Below, piece by piece: positions 1 through 9,151 of a stretch of DNA of 64,000 nucleotides (position 1 is its first letter; every line of letters starts with the position of its first letter). The notes below the pieces were generated by a model, which saw only the letters and a list, made by a program, of their open reading frames with translations, searched no databases and was not told the origin of the DNA. A program made the translations under genes and the position numbers. The stretch covers positions 62,001-126,000 of the forward strand of contig MWSW01000016.1 of assembly GCA_002050165.1 (NCBI GenBank), given 5' to 3'. The stretch is from Candidatus Tepidiaquacellales bacterium OLB4/UTCHB1 (GTDB taxonomy: Bacteria; Bacteroidota; Ignavibacteria; Tepidaquicellales; Tepidaquicellaceae).

Positions 1-293
1 GCGGCAAGCAAATAAACTGTCCAGCCTGCATAAACGTTCACATAAACGGCGGTATTAGTATTAAGCGGAAATCTATCCGGCAAATCACTTTTAAACATTA
101 TGCGATTAATCATTCCCGGGAATGTACCCGGTAACCGGTACTCCTCCACTTGATGCAGTAAAAGTGAAAAGAAACTAAACCACATTATCAGTTCGTAATT
201 CGTAAACGAATCCCACTCTGACAATACAAATATTAAAGCAAATACTGACATCAGACCTCCGAAATCGTACCAATGTATTCTAAATAATTTCAT
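1..293 (-). CDS. HXXEE domain membrane protein (partial, C-terminus outside window)
   Basis: Reading leftward from an ATG at 293 the frame stays open to the window edge (97 codons). The visible protein begins MKLFRIHWYDFGGLM, has hydrophobic stretches around residues 13-24 and 36-45, and carries the signature HQVEEY at about residues 47-52. That matches the HXXEE family of small predicted membrane proteins, whose function is unknown. The C-terminal half lies beyond position 1. It is divergently oriented to the large operon starting at 580, so the 286 bp between them probably holds promoters for both. The family call rests on this one motif and the hydrophobic pattern. Confidence 0.7.
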   Translation of the reverse strand, partial: MKLFRIHWYDFGGLMSVFALIFVLSEWDSFTNYELIMWFSFFSLLLHQVEEYRLPGTFPGMINRIMFKSDLPDRFPLNTNTAVYVNVYAGWTVYLLA

Positions 294-579
294 TTTTGTT
301 TTTTCAGTTTACAATGATATTTAACTTATATTTGTATTCGCCTTTTGTACAAGAGTAATACATAACATTTCAAAAACAAAACTACCAAAACAACTCATCT
401 TGATTTGACAGTTTAGCTGATTACAATTATATTTTCCTGGTTTTTTTCACCCGGAATTTTTTAACAAAAACTGCGTTATAATCGTTTTGAAATCGCGTAA
501 TATCGTGCCACACCCGCATTATTCAATCATTTAATTTCCTTAGATTATTAATTATCTTTGATGAATTCCCCAGAATTAA
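294..579. other. divergent intergenic region
   Basis: AT-rich 286 bp between the HXXEE gene (-) and the first gene of the long plus-strand operon. It contains TATCTTTG at 553-560, which fits the TAnnTTTG -7 element of Bacteroidota-type promoters, but no TTG lies about 20 bp upstream, so the promoter is only tentative. No open frame, hairpin or RNA gene is evident. Confidence 0.4.
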
Positions 580-3156
580 TTGACTAATCGGTTAAATATC
601 ATTTGGTTGATAATATTTATATTTGTCACTTTCAGCTCAGATTCAACCAAAGCTCAGATTAAAATATTTGAAAGGGACCCTGCAATACAGGAATTCCCTA
701 CATTAATCACAGCGGGATTAACGAGAACAATTATTCCGCTTAACGGTCAATGGCAGGTATCGTTCAATGATTACAAATCCTTTTCTGAAGTTAACGTTCC
801 ATCATGTTACGACTATTCAGGCGTTGCCGTTTTCCAAAGGTATTTCAAAATTCCATTCAATAATCCCGAGGAATATAACTTCATCATCGTTGCCGAAGGG
901 ATAAACTACTACTCCAGAATTTCTATAAACGGTAATTTCGTTACTGAGCATTATGGCGGTTACGATTCATTTATAGCAACAATCGAGAATGGTCTTATAA
1001 CGAGCGAGAACTTCATTGAAATTAAAATTGACAACGAACTTAGCTTTAAATCAACATTGCCGTTATCTGAACAGGTAAATTACCCCAAAAACTTTGGCGG
1101 GATTTACAGGGATATTTACATTGTGGTAGTACCTAGAGTTTATACAGCCGAAAACCATCTGGTTTATAAGTTCACTTCCCCCAATACGATTAATCTAAAA
1201 AATTCGGTAAAAATCAGAACGGGAAATATTTCATCAGGGAACGGGCATCAGGAATTTATTTTGCAATCTTTTTTACTCGATGATACAAGTGATGCGGTAA
1301 TTTCAGAAAGTCAGGAAGTACGATTTACTACAGGTAATTTCACCTCTGAGGAATATTCAAACCATTTCAGCGCTACGTTACCTTCGCTGTGGTCGCCCGA
1401 TAACCCGAAACTCTACAGGCTTAAAACGACAATTAAGGATATTGACGGTAATATCATTGATGAGATGATCGTTACCACAGGTTTCCGCGATGTAACAATA
1501 AAAAGCAATCACGTCTTACTGAACGGGAAAAAATCCTTAATCAACGTATTGAACTATTATGTGCAAAACCCAAACGAACTCATTGCAGTAAGTTACTCAT
1601 CCGTTGAACGCGATGTTTCATTGATTAAACAAATGGGCTTTAATGCGATAAGGACTCCGGGTGTTACCGCGCACCCTTATCTTATAAAAGCTGCTGAGAA
1701 AGCCGGGTTGTTCATCTTCCAGGAATTTGCATTTAACGAGGTTCCGGCAGAAATAATGAGCGATCAATACCTTGAATCTGCTTATGGATATCTAACCTCA
1801 GTAATAAATCGCGACCGGAACTCGCCGGCGATAATTGCATGGGGTATCGGAAATGATTTTAACGTTACCGAACAAAGGAGCGTTGATTATGTGAAGGGAG
1901 CATATTCAATCGTAAAAGCACTTGACTCGCGTCAGGTTTATTATACTTCGAGGAACATTAAAGATGATATTTGCAGGCATTACGTAGATTTTAAGGGCAT
2001 TAACATCCGGTCAAGGGACATTGGTTTACCGGCAAAAATCATTGATGCACTTTCATCAACCGGCGTTAGTACTGGTAACAACGTTAAACCTTATTTCATC
2101 TCGTCATTCGGAATAGCTATCAACAATGAAAATGAATCGGGATTTGCTAATGTTTATTCGCGCCAATTTCAGGCAAAGTACCTCGTTGACTCATACAAAC
2201 TCTTTTACAAAAACTTCCCGATTATAGGTGTTTCATCGTTTGCCGATTGGATTTCCGGGAGACCTCTAAATTTCAGACAGAATGCAAATCCCGAACTTGT
2301 TACAGATGGATTGTTTACAATTTACAGGGAACCTAAACTTGCATCGCATATCGTTTCCAGAGCTATTAAACTTCAGGATATCCCCAGAATCCGCGAAGGC
2401 GAACCGTACAGCGACAGCGCATATATCCTCATTTCAACCGGCGTTGTGCTTTCAATTATTTTTTTCCTTTTGTTGCTAAACATCAGAAAGTTTCGAGACG
2501 GCTTTACCCGTTTTCTTTTCAGACCCGGAATTTTCTTTCAATATCTTAATGATCAGCTGTTGGTACCAGTCACGTTAAATGTGTTGATTAGTCTGCTGGT
2601 TTCAATCGGTATAGGTGTTTACGTTTCATCGCTCTTTTATTATTACCGTGAGTCCGATATATTCGATATGATAATTGCTAAAATTCTTACAAATGATTCT
2701 TTAAAAATATTATTCTCTGATGTAACGAATAATCCGATTTATTCTATTGCATTATTCACGGTTGTAAATATTTTATTACTTGCATTATCTTATTTATTAA
2801 TCCGGTTGGTTTCGCTTTTTATATCCGCGAAGGTGAACGCCAGAAGTATTCTTATAATAGTATCATGGTCTTCAGTCATAATGTTTCCGTTTATGATTAT
2901 CGGAACAATTATTTTCAAACTTGCATCGCTCGAAACGGATTATGTAATGTATTCGTTCGTATTACTTTGTTTGCTTCACGTAATTTACATACTTCGATTG
3001 ATAAAAGGAGCGAGAGTTTTACTGAACTTTAGTTATCTGCGTTCTATATTCTTCAGTTTACTTTTCATCGCAATATTGTACGGTGGAACTTATATTTACC
3101 TGAAATTTTTTAATGGAACAATTAATGCAATTCATCTCGGTTTAAGTTATTTTTAA
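580..3156 (+). CDS. GH2-like protein with degenerate active site and six C-terminal membrane segments
   Basis: 858 residues with a TTG start. A hydrophobic leader (about residues 6-25) is followed by a glycoside hydrolase family 2 architecture: sugar-binding jelly roll (about 40-190), Ig-like domain (about 200-310, ending in the family hallmark GFRDVTI...LLNGK) and a TIM-barrel-like region (about 315-600). The acid/base motif normally ending N-E reads WGIGND (Asp at 426). The nucleophile position, normally in 'SEFG', reads ISSFG (Ser at 509). Both catalytic glutamates are therefore replaced and hydrolytic activity is doubtful. After about residue 614 come six predicted membrane segments (roughly 615-635, 660-690, 720-750, 755-783, 788-808, 821-845). 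smc starts 3 bp downstream. The fold call is secure; a carbohydrate-binding or scaffold role is inference. Confidence 0.8.
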   Translation: MTNRLNIIWLIIFIFVTFSSDSTKAQIKIFERDPAIQEFPTLITAGLTRTIIPLNGQWQVSFNDYKSFSEVNVPSCYDYSGVAVFQRYFKIPFNNPEEYNFIIVAEGINYYSRISINGNFVTEHYGGYDSFIATIENGLITSENFIEIKIDNELSFKSTLPLSEQVNYPKNFGGIYRDIYIVVVPRVYTAENHLVYKFTSPNTINLKNSVKIRTGNISSGNGHQEFILQSFLLDDTSDAVISESQEVRFTTGNFTSEEYSNHFSATLPSLWSPDNPKLYRLKTTIKDIDGNIIDEMIVTTGFRDVTIKSNHVLLNGKKSLINVLNYYVQNPNELIAVSYSSVERDVSLIKQMGFNAIRTPGVTAHPYLIKAAEKAGLFIFQEFAFNEVPAEIMSDQYLESAYGYLTSVINRDRNSPAIIAWGIGNDFNVTEQRSVDYVKGAYSIVKALDSRQVYYTSRNIKDDICRHYVDFKGINIRSRDIGLPAKIIDALSSTGVSTGNNVKPYFISSFGIAINNENESGFANVYSRQFQAKYLVDSYKLFYKNFPIIGVSSFADWISGRPLNFRQNANPELVTDGLFTIYREPKLASHIVSRAIKLQDIPRIREGEPYSDSAYILISTGVVLSIIFFLLLLNIRKFRDGFTRFLFRPGIFFQYLNDQLLVPVTLNVLISLLVSIGIGVYVSSLFYYYRESDIFDMIIAKILTNDSLKILFSDVTNNPIYSIALFTVVNILLLALSYLLIRLVSLFISAKVNARSILIIVSWSSVIMFPFMIIGTIIFKLASLETDYVMYSFVLLCLLHVIYILRLIKGARVLLNFSYLRSIFFSLLFIAILYGGTYIYLKFFNGTINAIHLGLSYF

Positions 3157-3159
3157 CAA

Positions 3160-6100
3160 GTGTATTTAAAAAATCTTGAAATATTCGGCTTCAAATCATT
3201 TGCTGAGAAAACCACTATTACATTCAGCAAAGGTGTATCGGCGATAGTTGGTCCGAACGGATCGGGTAAATCGAACATTGTGGATGCGTTGCGGTGGGTG
3301 CTTGGGGAACAGGGTGACAGAGCTTTAAGGAGCGAAAAGCGCGAGGACGTTGTCTTTTCCGGTACGAGGCTTCGTAAACCGTTGAGCGTGGCTGAAGTAT
3401 CAATGCTGATAATAAATGACGACGGCGCATTGCCAACTGAATATAACGAGGTACAGATTGCAAGGAGATTTTTCAGAAGTGGAGAAACGGAATATTACCT
3501 CAATGGTACAAGAGTCAGATTAAAAGATATCAAATCCCTTTTCGTTGATACCGGGATTGGTCCCGATGCGTATTCGGTAATTGAGCTAAAGATGGTTGAC
3601 AATATTCTCTCTCCGGTTAAGAATGAAAGGCGCAAGATGTTTGAGGAAGCAGCCGGAATAATTTCATACAAACAAAACCGCGACCTCACTTTCAATCGTC
3701 TAAAAATCGTACATGAATCGTTACTCAGGGTAAACGATATCATCCGTGAGAAGCAAAGAAATGTGAATATGCTTGAGCGACAGGTTAAACGAAATGAAGA
3801 GGCGAGAATTGTATCGAAGCAATTGGAGCAAGCTGAACTTTTACTGAACGACCGTGAATTCAGATTACTCATTGCTGAAATTGAAAACATCAGAAATCAC
3901 GAACATGAAAATATTTCGCGTAAAGACAATCTCAACATTGAGATACAAAGGTTTGATTCGAAGCTTGACGATCTCAGGGATACTCTTAAACAAAGAGACG
4001 ATCAAATTCTCGAAATTTCCAACAAACTTGAATCCGCGCGGAATGAGGTTGATAAGATCGAACGTGAAAATCTTGTTTTAAACCATAAATTAAATTCAGC
4101 TACTGAAAATATCACAAGGTTGAATAGGGAAAACGAAACGTTGACCGCTTCAATTAACAAGAACTCTGAAAGAGAAATTGAACTTACTGCCAGAATAAAA
4201 GTCTTAACCGAATCAGAAAAAATGACAGCAATTTCGCTCGAAGAGAAACGCCGCAAAGTACACCAGACCAATTTACTAATAACTGAAAAGAAGGAACAAC
4301 TATTACAACTTACAGACAAACTAAAAAACCTAAACAAAGAACTGCAGGCGAAGCGAAACGAGTACGATAAAAATAAGATCCGGCTTGAATCAAATTTTTC
4401 AACTATTGAAAAACTTCTCGCTCAGAATACCGATAATCTCGAAATGCAAAAGAACATTGATACTGAGAAAGACGAATTGACTATACAGCTTGCTAAGTGT
4501 AACTCTTCATTAAAGGAGGAAGAATCAAAGCTCAGGTTATTAATTTCACAAAAGGAAAATATTGAGAATCAGATTGTCGAGGCGGAGAAAATTATTACTG
4601 AACGGACTATCAACCTTGAACGTACGCAATCTAAAGTTCAATACCTCACAAGCCTGATTGAAAATCTGGAGGATTACGCTGAAGGTATAAAATACCTGAT
4701 AAAGGAATTAGGCGAGAAAAATATTTCAACTGTTATAGATAGTATCGAAGTTGATGATAAGTTCAAAGTTGCGATTGAAACTACATTGGGAGAAGTTTCG
4801 AATTACCTGATTCTCAACGATTCAAAAGATCTCAGCAGATTCATGGACTTGCTCGTCGAGAATAAAAAGGGTAAAGTAACTTTCATCCTAAACGATAAAA
4901 TGCATTACAATAATCCATACATTGAACCTGAATATTCCACTCCTGATTTCCTTCGGGACCGAAAGGTTTATGGTTTCGCAAATGAATTTTTAAATTGTAG
5001 CGACAGCAAACATAATCTATTAATGAAGTATATCCTCGATGAATATGTCATCGTAGAGGATATGGATACTGCCATTAAATATTCAAATGATAACTATTAC
5101 AAGTTTGTTACATTGAGTGGTGATATTGTAACTGAATCCGTTGTGAGAGCGGGAAGTGAAGTAAACGAAGAGAATATCAGGATAGGCAGACAAAAACAAA
5201 TTGAGCAACTCACGCATGAAATCAAAAACGACGAGGAAGATTTACTTAAATTGAAGAATGAACTTGACGATTTAAAAGTAAAGAGCGCTGAAATTCCTAT
5301 TGATGAATTAAAGGCTTCAGTTGATGCGTTAAAAGGCAAGCGGACTGAAATTGAAAATGAGATTTCAAAAACTGATTTCAAGATACAGCAGTTAACCAAT
5401 GCAATAAACCGGAATGATTCCGAAAGTAAAAATATTGATGCAGAAAATAAGACCATAAAGCAACTCATCGAAAAGTTCATGGTTCAGGTAAAAGAGCTTG
5501 ATGAATCACAGTTAAGTTTAGAGAAGGATATATCACAATTAACAGGCGAATTCAATTTAATCGAGGAACAATACAGCGAGATCAACAATGATTACAATAA
5601 ATTCAATCTCGAGTATTCAAAACTTGTTAATGAGTTAAAATATGAATCTGAAGAACTTGAACGTATAGCGCGGAGCCTCGAGCATCAGGGATTATTGATT
5701 GAAAAAAACAACGGAAGCATTAAAACTTATGAACGAAATTCTGAGGAATATAATTCGAATATAAACGAGAACCTCAAGAACCTTCAAGCGTTAACCAAAA
5801 CCCGTGACGATCTGTCGAATTCATTGAAAACGTTGAAAGCAACTTACGACGAAATGAAGGATGAGTTCACATCAATTGATCTCAAGCAGAGAGAGAGGCG
5901 AATTCAATTCGATAAAGTTTCGCAGCTGCTTATTAATTCCCAAATAAAGATTAAAGAAAACGACATAAAATCATCTCAACTAAGGGATTACATCCAACGG
6001 AAATATTCCGAAACGCTTCCATTATCTCAAGACCGGATTAATGATTTAGATCCGGATTATAGTGTTGACGAATTTGATATACATCTCGCCCGTAAAGGAG

Positions 6101-6765
6101 TTGAAGAACTCAGCGAAAAGCTCAAGAGGCTTGGCGGCGGATATCAACAATTTTTGTTTGAAGATTTCAATGCGCAGAAAGAAGAGCTTGAAGATCTGAT
6201 TAAACAAAGGGGAGATTTATTAGAATCGGAAAAAGATATTCGCAAGACGATTGAAAAAATAAACGCAGAGGCGAGGTTACGGTTTCTCGATACATTTGAA
6301 AAGATTCGTACAAATTTCATCAAAATATTCAATCAACTTTTTCAGGAGGGCGATGAAGCAAACCTTCGGCTGGTTTACGATGTGGACGAAGAGGGTAAAA
6401 TAAACGAAGACCCGCTGGAAGCAAAAATCGAAATCGTTGCAAAACCTCGCGGTAAACGTCCAACCTCTATTGAACTCCTGTCCGGCGGAGAAAAAACTCT
6501 TACAGCTATCGCGTTGCTATTTTCAATTTATCTTGTTAAACCATCACCGTTTTGTGTCCTTGATGAAGTTGACGCGCCACTTGACGTTGCTAACCTTGCA
6601 AGGTTTAATAAAATGATCCGTACTTTCTCAGATAATACTCAGTTTATAATAATAACACACAACGAACGAACTATGGAAGTTGTGGATAAACTTTACGGAG
6701 TAACTATGCAGGAAAGCGGAGTTACAACAATTGTCGAAACAAAATTCAAAGAACAATATGGATAA
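3160..6765 (+). CDS. smc: chromosome segregation ATPase SMC
   Basis: 1201 residues with a GTG start, the usual length of a bacterial SMC. The N-terminal head has Walker A GPNGSGKS at residues 31-38. Two long coiled coils (about 170-490 and 680-1000) flank a hinge around 505-665. The C-terminal head has the ABC signature LSGGEKT (1107-1113) and Walker B FCVLDEVDAP with Asp 1135 and Glu 1136. SMC dimers, with the kleisin ScpA and ScpB, compact and resolve sister chromosomes; scpA/scpB are not in this window. The gene follows the GH2-like gene by 3 bp and overlaps the next start by 8 bp (ATGGATAA), so it is part of one transcript. Confidence 0.97.
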   Translation: MYLKNLEIFGFKSFAEKTTITFSKGVSAIVGPNGSGKSNIVDALRWVLGEQGDRALRSEKREDVVFSGTRLRKPLSVAEVSMLIINDDGALPTEYNEVQIARRFFRSGETEYYLNGTRVRLKDIKSLFVDTGIGPDAYSVIELKMVDNILSPVKNERRKMFEEAAGIISYKQNRDLTFNRLKIVHESLLRVNDIIREKQRNVNMLERQVKRNEEARIVSKQLEQAELLLNDREFRLLIAEIENIRNHEHENISRKDNLNIEIQRFDSKLDDLRDTLKQRDDQILEISNKLESARNEVDKIERENLVLNHKLNSATENITRLNRENETLTASINKNSEREIELTARIKVLTESEKMTAISLEEKRRKVHQTNLLITEKKEQLLQLTDKLKNLNKELQAKRNEYDKNKIRLESNFSTIEKLLAQNTDNLEMQKNIDTEKDELTIQLAKCNSSLKEEESKLRLLISQKENIENQIVEAEKIITERTINLERTQSKVQYLTSLIENLEDYAEGIKYLIKELGEKNISTVIDSIEVDDKFKVAIETTLGEVSNYLILNDSKDLSRFMDLLVENKKGKVTFILNDKMHYNNPYIEPEYSTPDFLRDRKVYGFANEFLNCSDSKHNLLMKYILDEYVIVEDMDTAIKYSNDNYYKFVTLSGDIVTESVVRAGSEVNEENIRIGRQKQIEQLTHEIKNDEEDLLKLKNELDDLKVKSAEIPIDELKASVDALKGKRTEIENEISKTDFKIQQLTNAINRNDSESKNIDAENKTIKQLIEKFMVQVKELDESQLSLEKDISQLTGEFNLIEEQYSEINNDYNKFNLEYSKLVNELKYESEELERIARSLEHQGLLIEKNNGSIKTYERNSEEYNSNINENLKNLQALTKTRDDLSNSLKTLKATYDEMKDEFTSIDLKQRERRIQFDKVSQLLINSQIKIKENDIKSSQLRDYIQRKYSETLPLSQDRINDLDPDYSVDEFDIHLARKGVEELSEKLKRLGGGYQQFLFEDFNAQKEELEDLIKQRGDLLESEKDIRKTIEKINAEARLRFLDTFEKIRTNFIKIFNQLFQEGDEANLRLVYDVDEEGKINEDPLEAKIEIVAKPRGKRPTSIELLSGGEKTLTAIALLFSIYLVKPSPFCVLDEVDAPLDVANLARFNKMIRTFSDNTQFIIITHNERTMEVVDKLYGVTMQESGVTTIVETKFKEQYG

Positions 6766-7819
6766 AATAAGACATCAGTTTTTAGTAAAGCTAATAAACG
6801 AACCGGGACCATCCGGATTCGAAGATAACGTACAAAATATATATCGGAATGAAGTAAAACCCTATTGTGATGAGATAACAACAGATTCAAACGGAAATGT
6901 CGTAGCAACCCTGAACCCGGGAAAAGATTTTTCAATTATGATTTCGGGACATGCTGACGAAATCGGCTTGATTGTAAATTACATTGATGAGAACGGGTTC
7001 ATTTACGTTAAGTCAATCGGGGGGATTGATCCTTCAATCCTAGGCTCAAAAAGGGCGAGAATATTGACCGGCAGCGGTATTATCGAAGGAATTTTTGGAC
7101 AGAAATCTTTACACCTCGAAGAAGGCTATAAGCGGAAAATTCCTAAGATGAGTGAGGTATATATTGACGTTGGAGCCAAAAACAAAAAGGATATCGAGAA
7201 ACTGATATCTGTTGGCGATCCTATTATTTTTGGTGAGAACTATCGCGATCTGATGAACGGATATGCAAGCGCCAGGTGCTTCGATAACCGGATTGGAGTT
7301 TTCATAATAACGGAAGTTTTAAAAACTCTTAAGAACAGGAAACTAAATATTACTGTGCATGCTGTTTCAACCGTTCAGGAGGAAACCGGAATTTTCGGCG
7401 CTGGAATTATTGCCTACCGTTTAAAGCCAACAATGGGTATTGCAATTGACGCAATGCCGGCAACAGATTCACCCGGAATTTCTAAAACTGAATTTGGTGA
7501 CATAAAATTAAACAACGGACCGGTTATCCGGCGTGGAGTAAAAACCAGTAACCGCATTGCAGAGAAACTTATTGAAGTTGCCAAATCAAAGAAGATAAAA
7601 TATCAGATTGATATTGACACCGGAAATTTCGGAACAGATTCAGACGCAATCTCAAAGGTTAGATCAGGAGTTCCGGTCGGAGGACTTGAAGTACCTACCA
7701 GATACCTGCACTCATCGGAAGAACTGCTTTCACTAAACGACCTCGATAATTGTATCAAGTTACTCTCTGAAGCGATTCTCAGCATTGACAAGAATAAAAA
7801 CTTTCTGGACAGGATTTGA
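6758..7819 (+). CDS. M42 family aminopeptidase
   Basis: 353 residues from the ATG at 6758, which overlaps the smc stop. A TTG at 6731 would add nine residues but lies deep inside smc. Family M42 (glutamyl aminopeptidase/FrvX type) enzymes are cytosolic, form large tetrahedral particles and remove N-terminal residues from peptides using two metal ions. Visible motifs in order are SGHADEIG (metal His and Asp), ARCFDNRIG (bridging Asp), VQEETGIFGA (catalytic and metal Glu), AIDAM (metal Asp) and a C-terminal RYLHSSEEL (metal His). All ligands appear present, so it should be active. The peptide specificity cannot be read from the sequence. Confidence 0.92.
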   Translation: MDKIRHQFLVKLINEPGPSGFEDNVQNIYRNEVKPYCDEITTDSNGNVVATLNPGKDFSIMISGHADEIGLIVNYIDENGFIYVKSIGGIDPSILGSKRARILTGSGIIEGIFGQKSLHLEEGYKRKIPKMSEVYIDVGAKNKKDIEKLISVGDPIIFGENYRDLMNGYASARCFDNRIGVFIITEVLKTLKNRKLNITVHAVSTVQEETGIFGAGIIAYRLKPTMGIAIDAMPATDSPGISKTEFGDIKLNNGPVIRRGVKTSNRIAEKLIEVAKSKKIKYQIDIDTGNFGTDSDAISKVRSGVPVGGLEVPTRYLHSSEELLSLNDLDNCIKLLSEAILSIDKNKNFLDRI

Positions 7820-8553
7820 AATTGAACGCAGGCAAAAAATTGAAAATATTTTGTGACTTCGATGGCACTACTTCAAAAAATGACGTTTGGCTAAATTCAC
7901 TGGGAAAATTCATAATAGATAAACCGGCGCATAATGATTTAATTGAAAAGTTTGTGGCAGGAGAAATTTCAACCCGTGAGTGCATTAAAATGGAACTCGA
8001 CTTAATTGAAAACTTCGATCTGGAGTTATTCAATGAATACATCTCACAGGAACAACTGGATCCATATTTCACCGAATTTTATAATTTTTGTAATAAACGG
8101 AATTACGGGATTTTCATCGTCAGCGAGGGATTCGATAAATATATTCAGAAAATGCTCAATGATAACAATCTCGATATTCCCTATTATTGCAACATCCTAA
8201 ATATTGAAACTGACGGAAAACTTTCATGCTCTTTCCCTCATTCCGATGAAAACTGCACACATTGCGGAGTTTCAAAAAGGAACGTACTTATTAATAACAC
8301 GAACGATCTTGACGGTGAAGTATCCGTTTACATTGGGGATGGTGTGACAGACTATTGCGCGGTAAATTACGCTGATATAGTTTTTGCAAAAGATAAACTT
8401 GCATCGTATTGCTGGAAGAGAAACATTACATATTTCGAATTCAAAACGTTTTTCGACGTTATGAATAAAATCGAAAAACTTGAAACCAAAAACAGAATCA
8501 AACATCGTCAGGAAGCAAAACTAAAAAGGCGTGACGTGTTAATGGGAGGTTAA
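7816..8553 (+). CDS. HAD-IB phosphatase, MtnX-like
   Basis: 245 residues with a TTG start overlapping the previous stop by 4 bp; a second in-frame TTG lies 6 bp on. HAD motif I is CDFDGTT near residues 14-20 (nucleophile Asp, then the DxDGT acid/base). Motif II is in FIVSEGFD, and motif III/IV is YIGDGVTDYCAV. A Cys-containing insert (ENCTHCG) is seen in MtnX/PhoSer-type HAD-IB enzymes. MtnX dephosphorylates 2-hydroxy-3-keto-5-methylthiopentenyl-1-phosphate in methionine salvage, but no other salvage genes are nearby, so the substrate is open. The lysine/arginine-rich C-terminal tail (about residues 215-242) lies outside the catalytic fold. Confidence 0.8.
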   Translation: MKLNAGKKLKIFCDFDGTTSKNDVWLNSLGKFIIDKPAHNDLIEKFVAGEISTRECIKMELDLIENFDLELFNEYISQEQLDPYFTEFYNFCNKRNYGIFIVSEGFDKYIQKMLNDNNLDIPYYCNILNIETDGKLSCSFPHSDENCTHCGVSKRNVLINNTNDLDGEVSVYIGDGVTDYCAVNYADIVFAKDKLASYCWKRNITYFEFKTFFDVMNKIEKLETKNRIKHRQEAKLKRRDVLMGG

Positions 8554-8554
8554 T

Positions 8555-9148
8555 ATGAAGACAATCGGCAACTTTCTTTTCAAATATCGGAGTTACACTC
8601 CATTGCCATTTTTGCTTTTAATGATTTTGTTTATGAATCCGACGTTAACTTCAATGCTTGCAGGGTTTTTGCTGGTATTGTCAGGGGAGATTATAAGAAT
8701 CCTTTCGGTAAGTTACGCCGGAAGTGAAACCCGGACAACTTCCGGGGTTGGCGGTTCAAACCTTGTAACACAGGGACCGTACTCAGTTATCAGGAATCCT
8801 CTTTACGCAGGGAATATTTTAATCTACTCAGGTTTCGGTATCATGAGTAATTCCCTGTTCCCCTATCTTCAGCTTGCAGGTGTTTTATATTTTTCGCTTC
8901 AATACTACGCCATAATTTTAAACGAAGAAAATTACCTCAGAAATAATTTCAAAGAAGAATACAGAATTTATGAGGCGCATGTAATGCGATTCTTCCCGTT
9001 TCCAAAATCGCTACCTTCGAATGCCCGTTCCAATCTTAAATTTAATCTGAAATCAGGATTAATTTCTGAAAAGCGAAGTTTACAATCATGCTTTCTTACT
9101 TTAGCTATTATATTTTATTTTTTCATCAGCGGAGTGAAAATATTTTAG
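8555..9148 (+). CDS. isoprenylcysteine carboxylmethyltransferase-like membrane protein
   Basis: 197 residues preceded by a clear Shine-Dalgarno GGAGG five bases before the ATG. It has four or five hydrophobic segments, and the ICMT/PEMT signature GPYSVIRNPLYAGN in the middle, then EENYLRNNFKEEY followed by FFPFPK. Members are integral-membrane methyltransferases that use S-adenosylmethionine at the C-terminal half. Bacterial substrates are mostly unknown (phospholipid ethanolamine, isoprenoids or protein groups). It sits between a HAD phosphatase and lpxB in a tightly packed envelope operon, which suggests a lipid-related role by context only. A second, shorter member lies at 45357-45803. Confidence 0.85.
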   Translation: MKTIGNFLFKYRSYTPLPFLLLMILFMNPTLTSMLAGFLLVLSGEIIRILSVSYAGSETRTTSGVGGSNLVTQGPYSVIRNPLYAGNILIYSGFGIMSNSLFPYLQLAGVLYFSLQYYAIILNEENYLRNNFKEEYRIYEAHVMRFFPFPKSLPSNARSNLKFNLKSGLISEKRSLQSCFLTLAIIFYFFISGVKIF

Positions 9149-9151
9149 GCT

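Noticed and set aside
553-560. TATCTTTG as a firm promoter of the GH2-like gene
   Set aside because: No TTG at the required upstream distance and the start codon is only 19 bp away; kept only as a tentative mark.
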